From positions 1 to 57,991 of the forward strand of contig CAIRCU010000004.1 of NCBI GenBank assembly GCA_903877165.1: 57,991 nucleotides of DNA. Reading direction: 5' to 3'. The number at the start of each line of letters is the position of its first letter. Positions within the stretch are counted from its first letter, which is position 1. This document shows positions 16,787-26,262 of this stretch, piece by piece. Under the pieces are notes generated by a model that worked only from the letters and a program-made list of their open reading frames with translations, was not told the origin of the DNA and did no database searches. Made by a program: the position numbers and the translations under genes. This DNA comes from Methanobacteriota archaeon. GTDB taxonomy: Archaea > Thermoplasmatota > E2 > DHVEG-1.

Positions 16787-18088
16787 TCATATGGTAAGGA
16801 ACTGGTTGGAGCAACTTCCGTCCCACACGACGTACGGCAGGAGCTGTTTCCGATCCGCCTCAGAAAGGACGCCGGATTCAATCGGCGGCAGAGCATCATC
16901 TGGCACTTTCGCAGCCCAGGCGACAAACCGCCGCACCATCCACCAGGTAGCCGTGACCTGGAAGTCCACCAGCGTACCAAGCGCATCGACATCCTCCCAG
17001 CGCCGAAACCCATTGCCGATACAGGTGGACTCCTCCCTGCTGTTTTCCTGGATATGGCCCTGATCCCACTTCATGTACTCAGGGTGAGCGGTGCAAAGGA
17101 GGATGTGCGCCTTGTTCGCATTCGGATACACCTCAGCGGTGATCGCGGGGCGGTTCGCCTGATCCACATCGATAACTCGGTCGGTCTTCTGCCAGCCGCC
17201 AGCAAGATAGAACGAATACAGCAGTATCTTCTTCAACGGCCCATGTTCTTTTTTAACGAGCCTGAAGGCGTTGAAGACCGCCTTCACCAAACCCCCGACA
17301 CCACCGATGTACCGCCATGCATAGACGCGAGTTGCTGGGTTAGCAGAAAGCTCCATCTCTGGGTACCAGGCGAGAACGCGGACCTCTCGGTCGGGATGCT
17401 CTGGGACAATCAACCCAGGCCCGCCCCACCAGCGGATCCGCTCCACGGGCTCCGCATCCGAAAAGAGGGGATCATGCGTATTAATCCGAAAGTCAATCGG
17501 TGCACCGCCGGTATGAGCCCAGGCTCCGTCGATGGTCTTCCCTGGGGCGAAAGAGAAGACGTACGCCGCCGCACCCACAGCTTCAGGATGGCTCCGCTGA
17601 AAGGGGTACATCAAAGGGAAGGCAAAGGACCGGTAATAGGAAGAGACGCAGGAGACGCCAAGTGCGCTTTTCTGGTACTGTCGCTCCAAGAAGATGCGCG
17701 GTTTACCCTCCTTGGTCTGAAGGTCGGTCATCAGGGCGGCTCCGCCGCAGATACCGACGTACCCCCCTCCGTTTTTGATGTAGGAGGTGATGTTCTTCTT
17801 CCATCGTCGGACGCGCGGGATGCACACGAATCCTTTGGTGATGGCATGGCCGTCCCCCACACCTCCGCCGGGGACCAGGAGGACGTCAAATGCTTCGACG
17901 GTGAGTCTTCCTTGAAGGATATCTCGATCAGTGAGGTACTCGGCAGCCACTTGATATCGGATGCCCTTGGCGGTCCAGCTGTACCCTTGGAGGAGGGCAA
18001 GGAAGAAATGCTTCCCTGAGCCCCAGCCGAGAGGCTCATCCGCAAGCACAGCCACGCGGATGGTCCGGTAATCGCCCTCCGCTATCAT
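16787..18088 (-). CDS. Class I glutamine amidotransferase-like (BPL_N domain) protein
   Basis: A 433-residue protein. Residues 8-200 resemble the biotin-protein-ligase N-terminal (BPL_N) / class I amidotransferase fold: VAVLADEPLGWGSG, VLLVPGGGVGDG, and the nucleophile elbow YVGICGGAAL with Cys114. The remaining half carries further strands (RVYAWRYIGGVG, ILLCTAHPEYMKWD with a candidate His). No biotin-ligase catalytic domain is present, so biotin attachment is excluded. Its start overlaps the sulfotransferase stop by 4 nt (ATGA), making it the last gene of a three-gene operon. The activity is unknown. Confidence 0.78.
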   Translation of the reverse strand: MIAEGDYRTIRVAVLADEPLGWGSGKHFFLALLQGYSWTAKGIRYQVAAEYLTDRDILQGRLTVEAFDVLLVPGGGVGDGHAITKGFVCIPRVRRWKKNITSYIKNGGGYVGICGGAALMTDLQTKEGKPRIFLERQYQKSALGVSCVSSYYRSFAFPLMYPFQRSHPEAVGAAAYVFSFAPGKTIDGAWAHTGGAPIDFRINTHDPLFSDAEPVERIRWWGGPGLIVPEHPDREVRVLAWYPEMELSANPATRVYAWRYIGGVGGLVKAVFNAFRLVKKEHGPLKKILLYSFYLAGGWQKTDRVIDVDQANRPAITAEVYPNANKAHILLCTAHPEYMKWDQGHIQENSREESTCIGNGFRRWEDVDALGTLVDFQVTATWWMVRRFVAWAAKVPDDALPPIESGVLSEADRKQLLPYVVWDGSCSNQFLTI

Positions 18089-19200
18089 CCCTGGTCACTC
18101 CGCTTGGGGTATTTCCACTGTTGGAATGCGAAATCCCAGTTCTGGTTGACCCGACGGACTGTATCGTCATCAATCGAGTAGACGTTTGTCTTGTAGCGCG
18201 CCTGCCGATCCAGGTAGTGCTGGAACCCGGGGAGGGCCTGGTCGATGGACAGCCCGAGCATCGCATAGATCTTTTTTATCTCGTTGAGCGGGTTGGCGAC
18301 GAGGTCCTCGTACCGGACTTCCGCAAGATTGCCGGCGGGAATCAACGTCTTTTCCTTCAGATAGCCTTCCAGAAGCCGTACGTAATTATCCATGACCTGC
18401 TGTTCGAGATCAGCCTCAGAGGTATACTGGAGTGCGAGCACATCCAGGACGTTATGGCGCATCTTCCTCGTGGAAAGATACACCAGGTACGGGTCCCGGG
18501 AGAGAAAGATGAACTTCGCCTCCGGGAACATCTCCAGTAGGACCGCGATGCGAGCGGTATTCGGCGGATTTTTTGAAAGCAGTCGCTTCCCTTGATTCGC
18601 GAACGTTACCGCTTTAATGAACATTCGATAAGCTTGCTTCCATTCCTCCCGCTCGCATCCAGTAACTCCCTGAAAATGGATACTTTTCATGTACTGCTCT
18701 TCAGCATTGCGCGGGAAGTAGAGGCAGTGGAAAAACGACCACGGGCAGAGGACCGCCAGGGCAGCCTCATCCTCGTACGGCCCGTCCATCGCGACCTCGA
18801 TTGCATCCATGGGACGCGTCTTGGGCAGGAAGTTCGCCAGAAACGGTTTCATTGGCTCCAGAGTGAGGAAACTATCGGGCAGCATCGTCTGCCATAACGA
18901 GATGTGACAGAACTGCGGATCCTGACTAAGCAGCTCATGCAGATACGTCGTCCCACTCCGCCAATGACCGATGATGAACACCGGCGGATGCACAACCGGC
19001 GTCGAAACAACCCGCCGACGATACCGGAGTGAGTACCAGATGCGTACAGGCGCCGTCCCCAAAGACATAATGGTGATGAAGGCAGCCCGGGCACGGTACC
19101 CCGGGTCCACGCCGCCGTTGCTAGCAAGCAGTCGAATCCACCGTCTTGTGGAAATTGCGAAGAGCGGATGCTGCACATTTCGCTTCTTTGATTTAGCCAT
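18085..19200 (-). CDS. PAPS-dependent sulfotransferase
   Basis: A 371-residue cytosolic sulfotransferase that would move sulfate from PAPS to a hydroxyl group. The 5'-phosphosulfate loop is IGHWRSGTTYLHELL, and the 3'-phosphate motif lies in KFIFLSRDPYLVYLSTRKM (Arg and Ser spaced as in the family), followed by LAEVRYEDLVANPLNEI. The start is the ATG at 19200 (MAKSKKRN), which overlaps the end of the upstream gene by 8 nt and has GAGGAA before it; the frame's earlier ATG at 19359 lies within that gene. The next-door array of arylsulfotransferase-like genes is suggestive. Confidence 0.88.
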   Translation of the reverse strand: MAKSKKRNVQHPLFAISTRRWIRLLASNGGVDPGYRARAAFITIMSLGTAPVRIWYSLRYRRRVVSTPVVHPPVFIIGHWRSGTTYLHELLSQDPQFCHISLWQTMLPDSFLTLEPMKPFLANFLPKTRPMDAIEVAMDGPYEDEAALAVLCPWSFFHCLYFPRNAEEQYMKSIHFQGVTGCEREEWKQAYRMFIKAVTFANQGKRLLSKNPPNTARIAVLLEMFPEAKFIFLSRDPYLVYLSTRKMRHNVLDVLALQYTSEADLEQQVMDNYVRLLEGYLKEKTLIPAGNLAEVRYEDLVANPLNEIKKIYAMLGLSIDQALPGFQHYLDRQARYKTNVYSIDDDTVRRVNQNWDFAFQQWKYPKRSDQG

Positions 19201-20353
19201 AAGCTTCCTCTGACAGGGTTTTTTCAAAAACCCGGTGAACTTTGGAGACCGATGCCCCTGTGATCGCAATCGTCGTGCGTGCGGCCGTGTTTTCTTCATC
19301 GATCCACCCGACCTCAGCGGAGCGGTACCCACGCCGCTGCATCTCGACCAGGGCCGCATAGTTCAGATACGAGGCAATAAGCTTGTCCCTATATTCTTTT
19401 TTAATCCCGATGAAATGCAACTTACCAACGGTGATACTCCGTTGCTTGCGCAGGAACGACAGGATTTGACGTATCCCCATACGCCCCTTCATTTGTCTGA
19501 AGAGTTGGTTGTACTCGGGCGTTGCCCAGAGGTACGCTATCGGGGTACCCTGTTGTTCAGCGACCAGGAACAGCCGTGAGTCCACGATCCAACGGAGCTG
19601 CTTGACGCCAAAACGCTGCAAGACCTCCTTTCGGTCGACCGGGACGAACCCCCAGTGATCCCGGAAGGTCTCAAGGAAGAGGTCAACCCACCAGCGTAGT
19701 TCCTTTCCGGTGCGAAGCCGGTTGAACGGCCGGATTTGCACGCCGGCGGCACGGCACTGCCCTGCTTTCTCTACGAGCTTTTCAGGCAACGGCTTCGTTA
19801 AGTCGATGGTGAAGGTCAACAGATCCTTCGCCTTCGTCATGCCAAAACGTTCCGCGAACTGCGCATAGTACGGCGGGGAGTACGTCGCTAGGATGGTCTG
19901 CGGAGCGTCGAATCCGGTCACCTGAAACCCGCAGCCGACATCAACCCGGCCATCGACAGGACCGCACATGACGGCCATGCCTTTCGAGGAAAGCCATTCT
20001 TCGGCGGCTGTGAAGAGAGCCTCTGCGCAGGCGTACTCATCGATGCATTCGAAAAACCCGAAGAACCCAACATTATCCCCGTTTGACTTGCAGTAGAGAT
20101 GGTCGATGACCACAGCGATACGGCCAACAGCAATCCCATCTCTCCTTGCTAAGAAAAGGTAGTAGTCAGCATGGGACCATAGCAGATTCCTCGGAGAGAA
20201 AAACTCTAGTACCTCTCGATGGAACGGGGCGACCCATTGAGGGGTCTTCTTGTAGACCTGAAAAGGAATCTTGTAGAAGACCTCGAGATCTTGACGACTC
20301 CGGACTGGTTCGATGACCACTTGGAGGGAAGATCGGTTAGGATTTAAACTCAT
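19193..20353 (-). CDS. Large GNAT-fold acetyltransferase-like protein
   Basis: A 386-residue protein with a GNAT half at residues 10-190 (VVIEPVRSRQDLEVFYKIPFQVY, LARRDGIAVGRIAVVID, GFFGFFECIDE, LSSKGMAVMCGPVDG) and a second GNAT-like half ending MQRRGYRSAEVGWIDEENTAA. This two-lobe family usually lies near lipid or surface-sugar genes and its acceptor is unknown. It is the first gene of the operon with the sulfotransferase and the BPL_N protein, both joined by overlaps, so the three probably modify one compound by acylation and sulfation. Confidence 0.78.
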   Translation of the reverse strand: MSLNPNRSSLQVVIEPVRSRQDLEVFYKIPFQVYKKTPQWVAPFHREVLEFFSPRNLLWSHADYYLFLARRDGIAVGRIAVVIDHLYCKSNGDNVGFFGFFECIDEYACAEALFTAAEEWLSSKGMAVMCGPVDGRVDVGCGFQVTGFDAPQTILATYSPPYYAQFAERFGMTKAKDLLTFTIDLTKPLPEKLVEKAGQCRAAGVQIRPFNRLRTGKELRWWVDLFLETFRDHWGFVPVDRKEVLQRFGVKQLRWIVDSRLFLVAEQQGTPIAYLWATPEYNQLFRQMKGRMGIRQILSFLRKQRSITVGKLHFIGIKKEYRDKLIASYLNYAALVEMQRRGYRSAEVGWIDEENTAARTTIAITGASVSKVHRVFEKTLSEEAYG

Positions 20354-20513
20354 AGGATATCATTGGGTTTCGATTGTAAAGACGAGAGGAATCTACTCAT
20401 GGAGATTTGTTCTCCGTTCATTAAGAGAGTACCTACGTTCATCCCCTTCCTTTTCGGAGAATCCTTTGGTTATCTCTTTTGAACTTATCTGAACCACAGG
20501 CTCATACACACGG

Positions 20514-22235
20514 CTACCAGGCATGGATGAAGGCTCTATGGCTAAGGAACCGGTAGAGAAGCATGCGGAAGAAATGGACGGATGTCCAGCCCTGATACGC
20601 TTGGTGATCGATAGCTGGAGTGGCCAGGGAAATCAGGACCGTGTCGAAATCAGAAGCGTTATTCTTGTTCACTACTTTTAGATATCCTTCGAACTTGGTG
20701 TTCTCCTGTTCAGGGGCCACGACGGAGACGACCACCGTGAAGCTGCCGCTCTCCGGAGTCAACCCATCGCCGGATGACGGATTGAATGACCAGTTGCCCC
20801 ATGTTAACGATGAGTCGTTCACGGTCCAGTTCAGCAGCGAGCCCGAGTCACCAACGTTTTGGACTGTGAAACTACCCGTGACTGTGACACCAGGCTTCAC
20901 CTTGGTCCAGGAGAGACTCCCGGAGCAGTCTAAATCGGGTTTTCCTGGCTCAGGAACCTGCGGTGGGATGAAGACGAGTTTGAATACCTCTTTGAGGCTG
21001 CCACTGGGGTATGGGTTGTTATACGTCCATACTGTGGTTTTATCAGGAGTGACTTCGAAGAAATGGCCGGACTCTCCGTTGCAGATGAGTGTATCACCAT
21101 CGGTGAGTCGCTCGGCACCAGAAAGGTGAGTCGCGTAGAAACTCGTGGGGGGATTTGCGGTGTAACTCCAGGTGAGGCTGTCCGGACCGTAGGCGGAGCC
21201 GGGAGTGAGTTCATAGTTTCCATCAGAGTCGACCGGTGGTGTGAACTCATCGACGGAGGAATAATGCCGTGCGCCGCCGTTGTTGAACACGAGGATGTCT
21301 CCTGCACCTGGGCACCCGGAGCGAATCCATGAGACACCATGCTGGTAGAAGAAGACTTGGTCACTGCTTGTTCCAGCATCGTATGCCAGAGGATTTCCCC
21401 AGCGGTAGAGCAAGTCGCCGCCATGGCCGTAATGACCGCCGGTGTGACCAGCAGCCTCCGCGGTCGTCGTGCTGTGATCGATGACCCAGACTTCACCGAA
21501 GTTATGCACGCTGAGGAGGATCTGATCGAATTGCGCATTGTAATCCAGGGAGTTGCAGTGCAGCCAGTCGGCGGTTACATCCCCGTAGTTAAAGTTAATG
21601 AGCTCGGGGTGGTCGGCGACCACGCCGTAGTTCTGTTTTGTAGGGTCATAATTTTGGATGAGGTGGTCCCAGGTGTGCCATTCCCAGACGATCGTTCCAC
21701 TCGTTGGCCCGGTCGGTTTCACTTCGATGATATGGTCTGGCCAGATGTAATTCCCGGAGAGGCGAGTCGGATTACGTCCTCGATCTAACGCCTCTTGGCG
21801 GGTTTTGACCTCCCATGCGATCATGAGGACATCGCCGTTGGGGAGCATCTGGATGTCATGGTGACTCAGATATGTGCTCGTGCTGTATCGATAGTCCCAA
21901 GCGATTGTTCCGTCGGCTTGGATGATTTGCACGCCGCCGCCAAGGCCACCAGCCCCCCACGTCCCGACTTTTATGGTGCGAATAATCTCTCCGTTCCCAA
22001 GCCAGCGGACTGCTTCACCAGGAAGATAACTACTCGTCCATGTCTGATTCACTGTGCCCGACCTGCCGATCAGGTACGTCGTAAAAGAGGCGAGTGGCGC
22101 GAAGAGTATCTGACCATCGACCATCGTGGGTTGCGGAAGGGTCTGCGTGTCCGTGGGTTGTGCGATTGACACCGGGAAACAAAAGACAAATAAAACGAAA
22201 ATACAGCCAAGTATCCGATGTCTTATAATCTTCAA
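20514..22235 (-). CDS. Secreted arylsulfotransferase-like protein, copy 1
   Basis: First of four tandem paralogs of the ASST beta-propeller family, which moves sulfate between phenolic compounds. I set the start at TTG 22235 (573 residues) because the paralogs align there (MKIIRHRILGCIFVLF) and share a GCG[AG]TYC leader; the TTG at 22256 is too close to the TATA box (about 22270-22280). After the signal peptide come propeller strands with the conserved SHHDIQMLPNGDVL, LHCNSLDYN, VWVIDHSTTTAE, QHGVSWI and ERLTDGDTLICNG motifs, with several histidines available for catalysis. An immunoglobulin/BACON-like domain (about 455-545) and a basic amphipathic tail close it. It is the most diverged copy. 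Confidence 0.85.
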   Translation of the reverse strand: MKIIRHRILGCIFVLFVFCFPVSIAQPTDTQTLPQPTMVDGQILFAPLASFTTYLIGRSGTVNQTWTSSYLPGEAVRWLGNGEIIRTIKVGTWGAGGLGGGVQIIQADGTIAWDYRYSTSTYLSHHDIQMLPNGDVLMIAWEVKTRQEALDRGRNPTRLSGNYIWPDHIIEVKPTGPTSGTIVWEWHTWDHLIQNYDPTKQNYGVVADHPELINFNYGDVTADWLHCNSLDYNAQFDQILLSVHNFGEVWVIDHSTTTAEAAGHTGGHYGHGGDLLYRWGNPLAYDAGTSSDQVFFYQHGVSWIRSGCPGAGDILVFNNGGARHYSSVDEFTPPVDSDGNYELTPGSAYGPDSLTWSYTANPPTSFYATHLSGAERLTDGDTLICNGESGHFFEVTPDKTTVWTYNNPYPSGSLKEVFKLVFIPPQVPEPGKPDLDCSGSLSWTKVKPGVTVTGSFTVQNVGDSGSLLNWTVNDSSLTWGNWSFNPSSGDGLTPESGSFTVVVSVVAPEQENTKFEGYLKVVNKNNASDFDTVLISLATPAIDHQAYQGWTSVHFFRMLLYRFLSHRAFIHAW

Positions 22236-22303
22236 GTAGAATCGCCCTTGATTCAATATTACTCTCTTCGGTTATAAGATTTACTCCCAATTTCGACCCA
22301 AAT

Positions 22304-22326
22304 TCTCGTTTATCTAATAAACGAGA
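22304..22326. repeat. 10-bp perfect inverted repeat upstream of ASST copy 1
   Basis: TCTCGTTTAT (22304-22313) and ATAAACGAGA (22317-22326) around CTA. It lies 25-55 nt upstream of the copy 1 TATA region and 63 nt after the copy 2 stop. It may be an operator or a terminator; no T-run follows, which favours an operator. Confidence 0.6.
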
Positions 22327-22388
22327 TGTACAATTGCGCTATATTCTCGAAAAAAGAGAGTGGGAATTTTCCATGAAAATACACAGCT

Positions 22389-24182
22389 TTATTGTCTGAG
22401 ACGCGCCGATGGGTTCCTAAAAAAGGAGAGGAACGATTTTTCTACCGCATTCTTCGGCTCTTTAAGAATCGACTGAATATATTGTCTAACAACGAAAAGA
22501 AACGGCGCCTTAAACAGCAGGAGAGGAGCATCCTGACTCTGATGGTAACCTGCTTCGTTCAGCAGGGTTGTTAAGGACACCGGGATGTTTGCGAAGTCCG
22601 AGGCATTCTGCTGGTTCTCGACTCGCAGGTAGCCTTGGAACTCCTGGTTGTCTTTATCAGGAACAACCACGGACACATGAACTGTGACACTGCCGTCCTC
22701 CGGTGAAAGACGCGCCCCGGACGTTGGTGTAATCGTCCACGCCCCCCATGTGAGCAAAGAGGTGTTTACGGTCCAGTTCAACAGTGAGCCGGGGCCGCCT
22801 ACGTTCTGAACAGTGAAACTGCCGGTCACGGTCGCTCCAGGATGCACATCGGTCCACTGGAGGCTGCCGGAGCAATCGAGATCAGGATATTCTGTTTCAG
22901 GAGGTTTAAACGGGATGAAGACGATTTTAAAGGTGTCTTTCGCTCCTCCAGCCGGGAAGGGGTTGTTATACTGCCAGATTACAGTTTGATCGGGGGTTAC
23001 CTCGAAGAACCGTCCTGTCGCCCCGTTGCAGATAAGGGTGTCACCATCCGAGAGCCGCTCCGCCCCTCCGATATACCATGAGTAGAAATTCGTGTGGGGA
23101 GTCGCGGCGTAACTCCAAAGGAGGCCTGACGGGCCGTACGCGGTTCCTGGGTCAAGGTAATACTGCCCAGAGGAGTCGACTGACGGCAAGAATTCGTCGA
23201 CGGAGGAATACCCACGTTGGATGCCGTTGTTCAACACCATGATGTGGCCCGCACCTGGGTACCCAGGTCGAATCCAGTTGGCATCATGCTGACCTTGGAA
23301 GACCTGATCGCTAGCGGTTCCCGCCTGGTAGGCTTGCGGATTCCCCCAGCGGTAGAGCAAGTCGCCGCCATGACCAGACCGGCCACCGGTGTGATCCGCT
23401 GCCTCTGCAGTCGTGGTGCTGTGATCGATGACCCAGACTTCATTGAAGTTATGCACGCTGATGAGGATCTGATCGAATTGCTCGTTGTAATCAATAGAGT
23501 TGAAATGCAACCAGTCGGGAGTTGCATGCCCATAGTTGATGTCGACGAGCTCCGGATGGTCTGCGACCACGCCGTAGTTCTGTTTTGTAGAATCATAATC
23601 TTGGATGAGGTGGTCCCAGACGTGCCACTCCCAGACGATAGTCCCGTTGGTCGGCCCGGTCGGCTTCACTTCGATAATGTGGTCAGGCCAGAAGGTATTT
23701 CCGAAGAGGAAGTTCGGGTTGCGTCCAGCGTCAACTGCCTCTTCATGGGTTTTAACTTCCCATGCAATTAACAGGACGTCACCGTTGGGGAGCATCTGGA
23801 TGTCATGGTGACTCAGATGTGTGCTCGTGCTGTACCGATAATCCCAGGTGACCGTCCCGTCGGCTTGGACGATTTGCACGCCGCCGCCGGCGCCGCCGGC
23901 GCCCCAGGCATCTACTTTAATGGTACGAAGGATTGTTCCATCGCCAAGCCAGCGGACGCCTTCACCAGGGAAGTAATCACTCGCCCAGGTATGGTTTACA
24001 GCTCCTGTTCGGTCGATGAGGTACGTCGTCAGAGACATCATCGGTGCGAAGAGGATTTGACCATCGATGATCGTAGGCTGCGGAAGGAGCTGCGTGTCTG
24101 ATTGTTGCGCGATTGACACTGGAAAACTAAGGATGAACAGGAGAAAAAAGCACCCTGGGGTTTGACGTGTGAAGATGCGCAT
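22389..24182 (-). CDS. Secreted arylsulfotransferase-like protein, copy 2
   Basis: A 597-residue paralog with the same order of parts: signal peptide ending near SIAQQ, ASST propeller (SHHDIQMLPNGDVLLIAWE, LHFNSIDYNEQFDQILIS, QHDANWI), Ig/BACON-like domain around 470-560, and a hydrophobic-basic tail (LLLFKAPFLFVVRQYI). It differs from the others in having Phe in place of Cys in the LHCNS motif and a longer C-terminus. The tail is 20-odd residues longer than in copy 1 and rich in Phe and Lys. It has its own AT-rich promoter about 30-60 nt upstream. Confidence 0.87.
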   Translation of the reverse strand: MRIFTRQTPGCFFLLFILSFPVSIAQQSDTQLLPQPTIIDGQILFAPMMSLTTYLIDRTGAVNHTWASDYFPGEGVRWLGDGTILRTIKVDAWGAGGAGGGVQIVQADGTVTWDYRYSTSTHLSHHDIQMLPNGDVLLIAWEVKTHEEAVDAGRNPNFLFGNTFWPDHIIEVKPTGPTNGTIVWEWHVWDHLIQDYDSTKQNYGVVADHPELVDINYGHATPDWLHFNSIDYNEQFDQILISVHNFNEVWVIDHSTTTAEAADHTGGRSGHGGDLLYRWGNPQAYQAGTASDQVFQGQHDANWIRPGYPGAGHIMVLNNGIQRGYSSVDEFLPSVDSSGQYYLDPGTAYGPSGLLWSYAATPHTNFYSWYIGGAERLSDGDTLICNGATGRFFEVTPDQTVIWQYNNPFPAGGAKDTFKIVFIPFKPPETEYPDLDCSGSLQWTDVHPGATVTGSFTVQNVGGPGSLLNWTVNTSLLTWGAWTITPTSGARLSPEDGSVTVHVSVVVPDKDNQEFQGYLRVENQQNASDFANIPVSLTTLLNEAGYHQSQDAPLLLFKAPFLFVVRQYIQSILKEPKNAVEKSFLSFFRNPSARLRQ

Positions 24183-24348
24183 CGGAACCGCTCATCCAAT
24201 TTTTTACTATTCTTAATATATTACTAATCGATTATATAACACCTCCTCATCTCGCTATAAGGATATTTATATAATAAAAATGGGTGGAACCGCGACGAGT
24301 AACAGGGGATACTCCTGAAAAAATCCGAATTTCATTATCGAAGATTCA

Positions 24349-26100
24349 TCAACGTATGTGGGAAAGGGACAGGATCCATCGTTCCGCCGTTTCCTTGAGT
24401 ACAGAAAGGGTCATCCGGAGAAACAACGATAGCTTGAGCGGCAGGAAAGATGCTGCCCAACCCGGGCTATGCTCGTCCAACGGAGTCGTCAAAGATACTG
24501 GGATGTTGACGAAGTCCGAGGCATTCTCCTGGTTCTCGACTCGCAAGTAGCCTTGGAACTCCTGTTTTTTCTTGTCAGGTGCAACCACGGACACCTGCAC
24601 GGTGACGTTACCGTCCTCTGGCGTAAGATTCGCTCCGGACGTTGGCGTGCACGTCCATGTCCCCCAGGTAAGCAACGAGGTGTTCACCGTCCAGTTCAAC
24701 AAAGAACCAGGATGGCCGATGTTCTTCACGTTGAAGCTGCCGGTCACGGTTACGCCAGGTTTCACCTTGGCCCAAGAGAGGCTTCCGGTGCAATCTAGAT
24801 CGGGTTTCCCTGGCTCAGATGTCTTCGGTGGGATGTAGACGATTTTAAACACATCATTGAGTAATGGAGCCGGGTATGGGTTGTCCCATGCCCATAATGT
24901 GGTTTTATTAGGAGTGACTTCGAAGAAATGGCCGATTTCCCCATTGCAGATGAGCGTATTACCATCAGGAAGCCGCTCAGCACCAGAGATATGAAACGCG
25001 TAGAAACTCGTGGGAGGAGTCGCGGTGTAACTCCAGGTGAGACTGCCAGGGCCGTAAGCGGAGCCTGGATCGAGGTAATAGTTACCATCGGTGTCGACCG
25101 GTGGCGTGAACTCATCGACGGAGGAATACCCACGTGAGACGCCGTTGTTAAACACCAGGATGTCTCCTGCACCTGGACACCCGGAGCGAATCCATGAGGC
25201 ATCATGCTGGCTGAAAAAGACTTGGTCATTGGTTGTTCCTGTTTCGTATGCCTGTGGATTTCCCCAGCGGTAGAGCAGGTCGCCGCCATGGCCATAATGA
25301 CCGCCGGTGTGACCCGCTGCCTCCTGAGTCGTGGTACTGTGGTCGATGACCCAGATTTCGTTGAAACTATGCACGCTGATGAGGATCTGGTCGAACTGTT
25401 TGTTATAATCAAGTGAGTTGCAATGCAGCCAGTCCGGTTTCGCATCCCCGAAATTGATATCGACGAGCTCCGGATGGTCTGCGACCACGCCGAAGTTCTG
25501 TTTTGAGGCATTGTAGTCTTGGATGAGGTGGTCCCAGACATGCCACTCCCAGACGATCGTCCCGCTGGTCGGTCCGGTTGGTTGTACTTCGATGAGATGG
25601 TCTGGCCAGAGGACATTCCCGATAAGAAGGTCTGGGTTGCGTCCCGCATCAAGGGCTTCTTGTCTGGTTTTAACCTCCCATGCGATCAGCAGGACGTTGC
25701 CGTTAGGGAGCATCAGGACGTCATGATGACTGAGGTAGGTATCCGTGTTGTACCGAAAATCCCAGGTGACCGTCCCGTCGGCTTGGATGATCTGCACGCC
25801 GCCACCTAGGCCGCCACCACCCCAGGTCCCGACCTTGATTGTGCGAAGAATCGCCCCGTTCCCTAGCCAGCGGACGCCTTCACCAGGAAGATAGTCGCTC
25901 GTCCATGTATGATTCACCGTTCCGGATGGGTCGATGAGGTATGATATTCGGGACTCTAGCGGTGCGAAGAGGATCTGGCCGTCAATCATCGAAGGATTTG
26001 AGGAGGAGTCTTTGTCTATTTTCGGCGTGGTTAATCCAGGCAAGCAGAGGACAAAAAGCAGGAGGATACAACCCGCTATATGTAACTGAAGTATTTTCAT
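24349..26100 (-). CDS. Secreted arylsulfotransferase-like protein, copy 3
   Basis: A 583-residue paralog. The propeller motifs are SHHDVLMLPNGNVLLIAWE, LHCNSLDYNKQFDQILIS, VWVIDHST-type strand and QHDASWI; the Ig-like domain (about 460-550) and the tail (PLKLSLFLRMTLSVLKET) are almost identical to copy 4, down to the DNA level over 174 bases, while the propellers differ more. This points to recent gene conversion between copies 3 and 4. The 3' untranslated side also shares similarity with copy 4. Confidence 0.87.
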   Translation of the reverse strand: MKILQLHIAGCILLLFVLCLPGLTTPKIDKDSSSNPSMIDGQILFAPLESRISYLIDPSGTVNHTWTSDYLPGEGVRWLGNGAILRTIKVGTWGGGGLGGGVQIIQADGTVTWDFRYNTDTYLSHHDVLMLPNGNVLLIAWEVKTRQEALDAGRNPDLLIGNVLWPDHLIEVQPTGPTSGTIVWEWHVWDHLIQDYNASKQNFGVVADHPELVDINFGDAKPDWLHCNSLDYNKQFDQILISVHSFNEIWVIDHSTTTQEAAGHTGGHYGHGGDLLYRWGNPQAYETGTTNDQVFFSQHDASWIRSGCPGAGDILVFNNGVSRGYSSVDEFTPPVDTDGNYYLDPGSAYGPGSLTWSYTATPPTSFYAFHISGAERLPDGNTLICNGEIGHFFEVTPNKTTLWAWDNPYPAPLLNDVFKIVYIPPKTSEPGKPDLDCTGSLSWAKVKPGVTVTGSFNVKNIGHPGSLLNWTVNTSLLTWGTWTCTPTSGANLTPEDGNVTVQVSVVAPDKKKQEFQGYLRVENQENASDFVNIPVSLTTPLDEHSPGWAASFLPLKLSLFLRMTLSVLKETAERWILSLSHIR

Positions 26101-26262
26101 AAGAACCGCTTTTTCCCCGTTATTCTATTTATTATACTATTATCGATTATATAACTCCTTCTTATCATTATATAATGATATTTTTTAATATAAATTAATT
26201 GAAAAACAACATGTTGCAAGAAATAATAATGAAAAAATCCAAATTTCATTCTAGACGTCTCA

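Noticed and set aside
26101-26262. Possible origin or attachment site in the AT-rich spacer between ASST copies 3 and 4
   Set aside because: It is explained by promoter duplication: an ATCGATTATATAAC block also precedes copy 2; no iterons or core repeat are seen.
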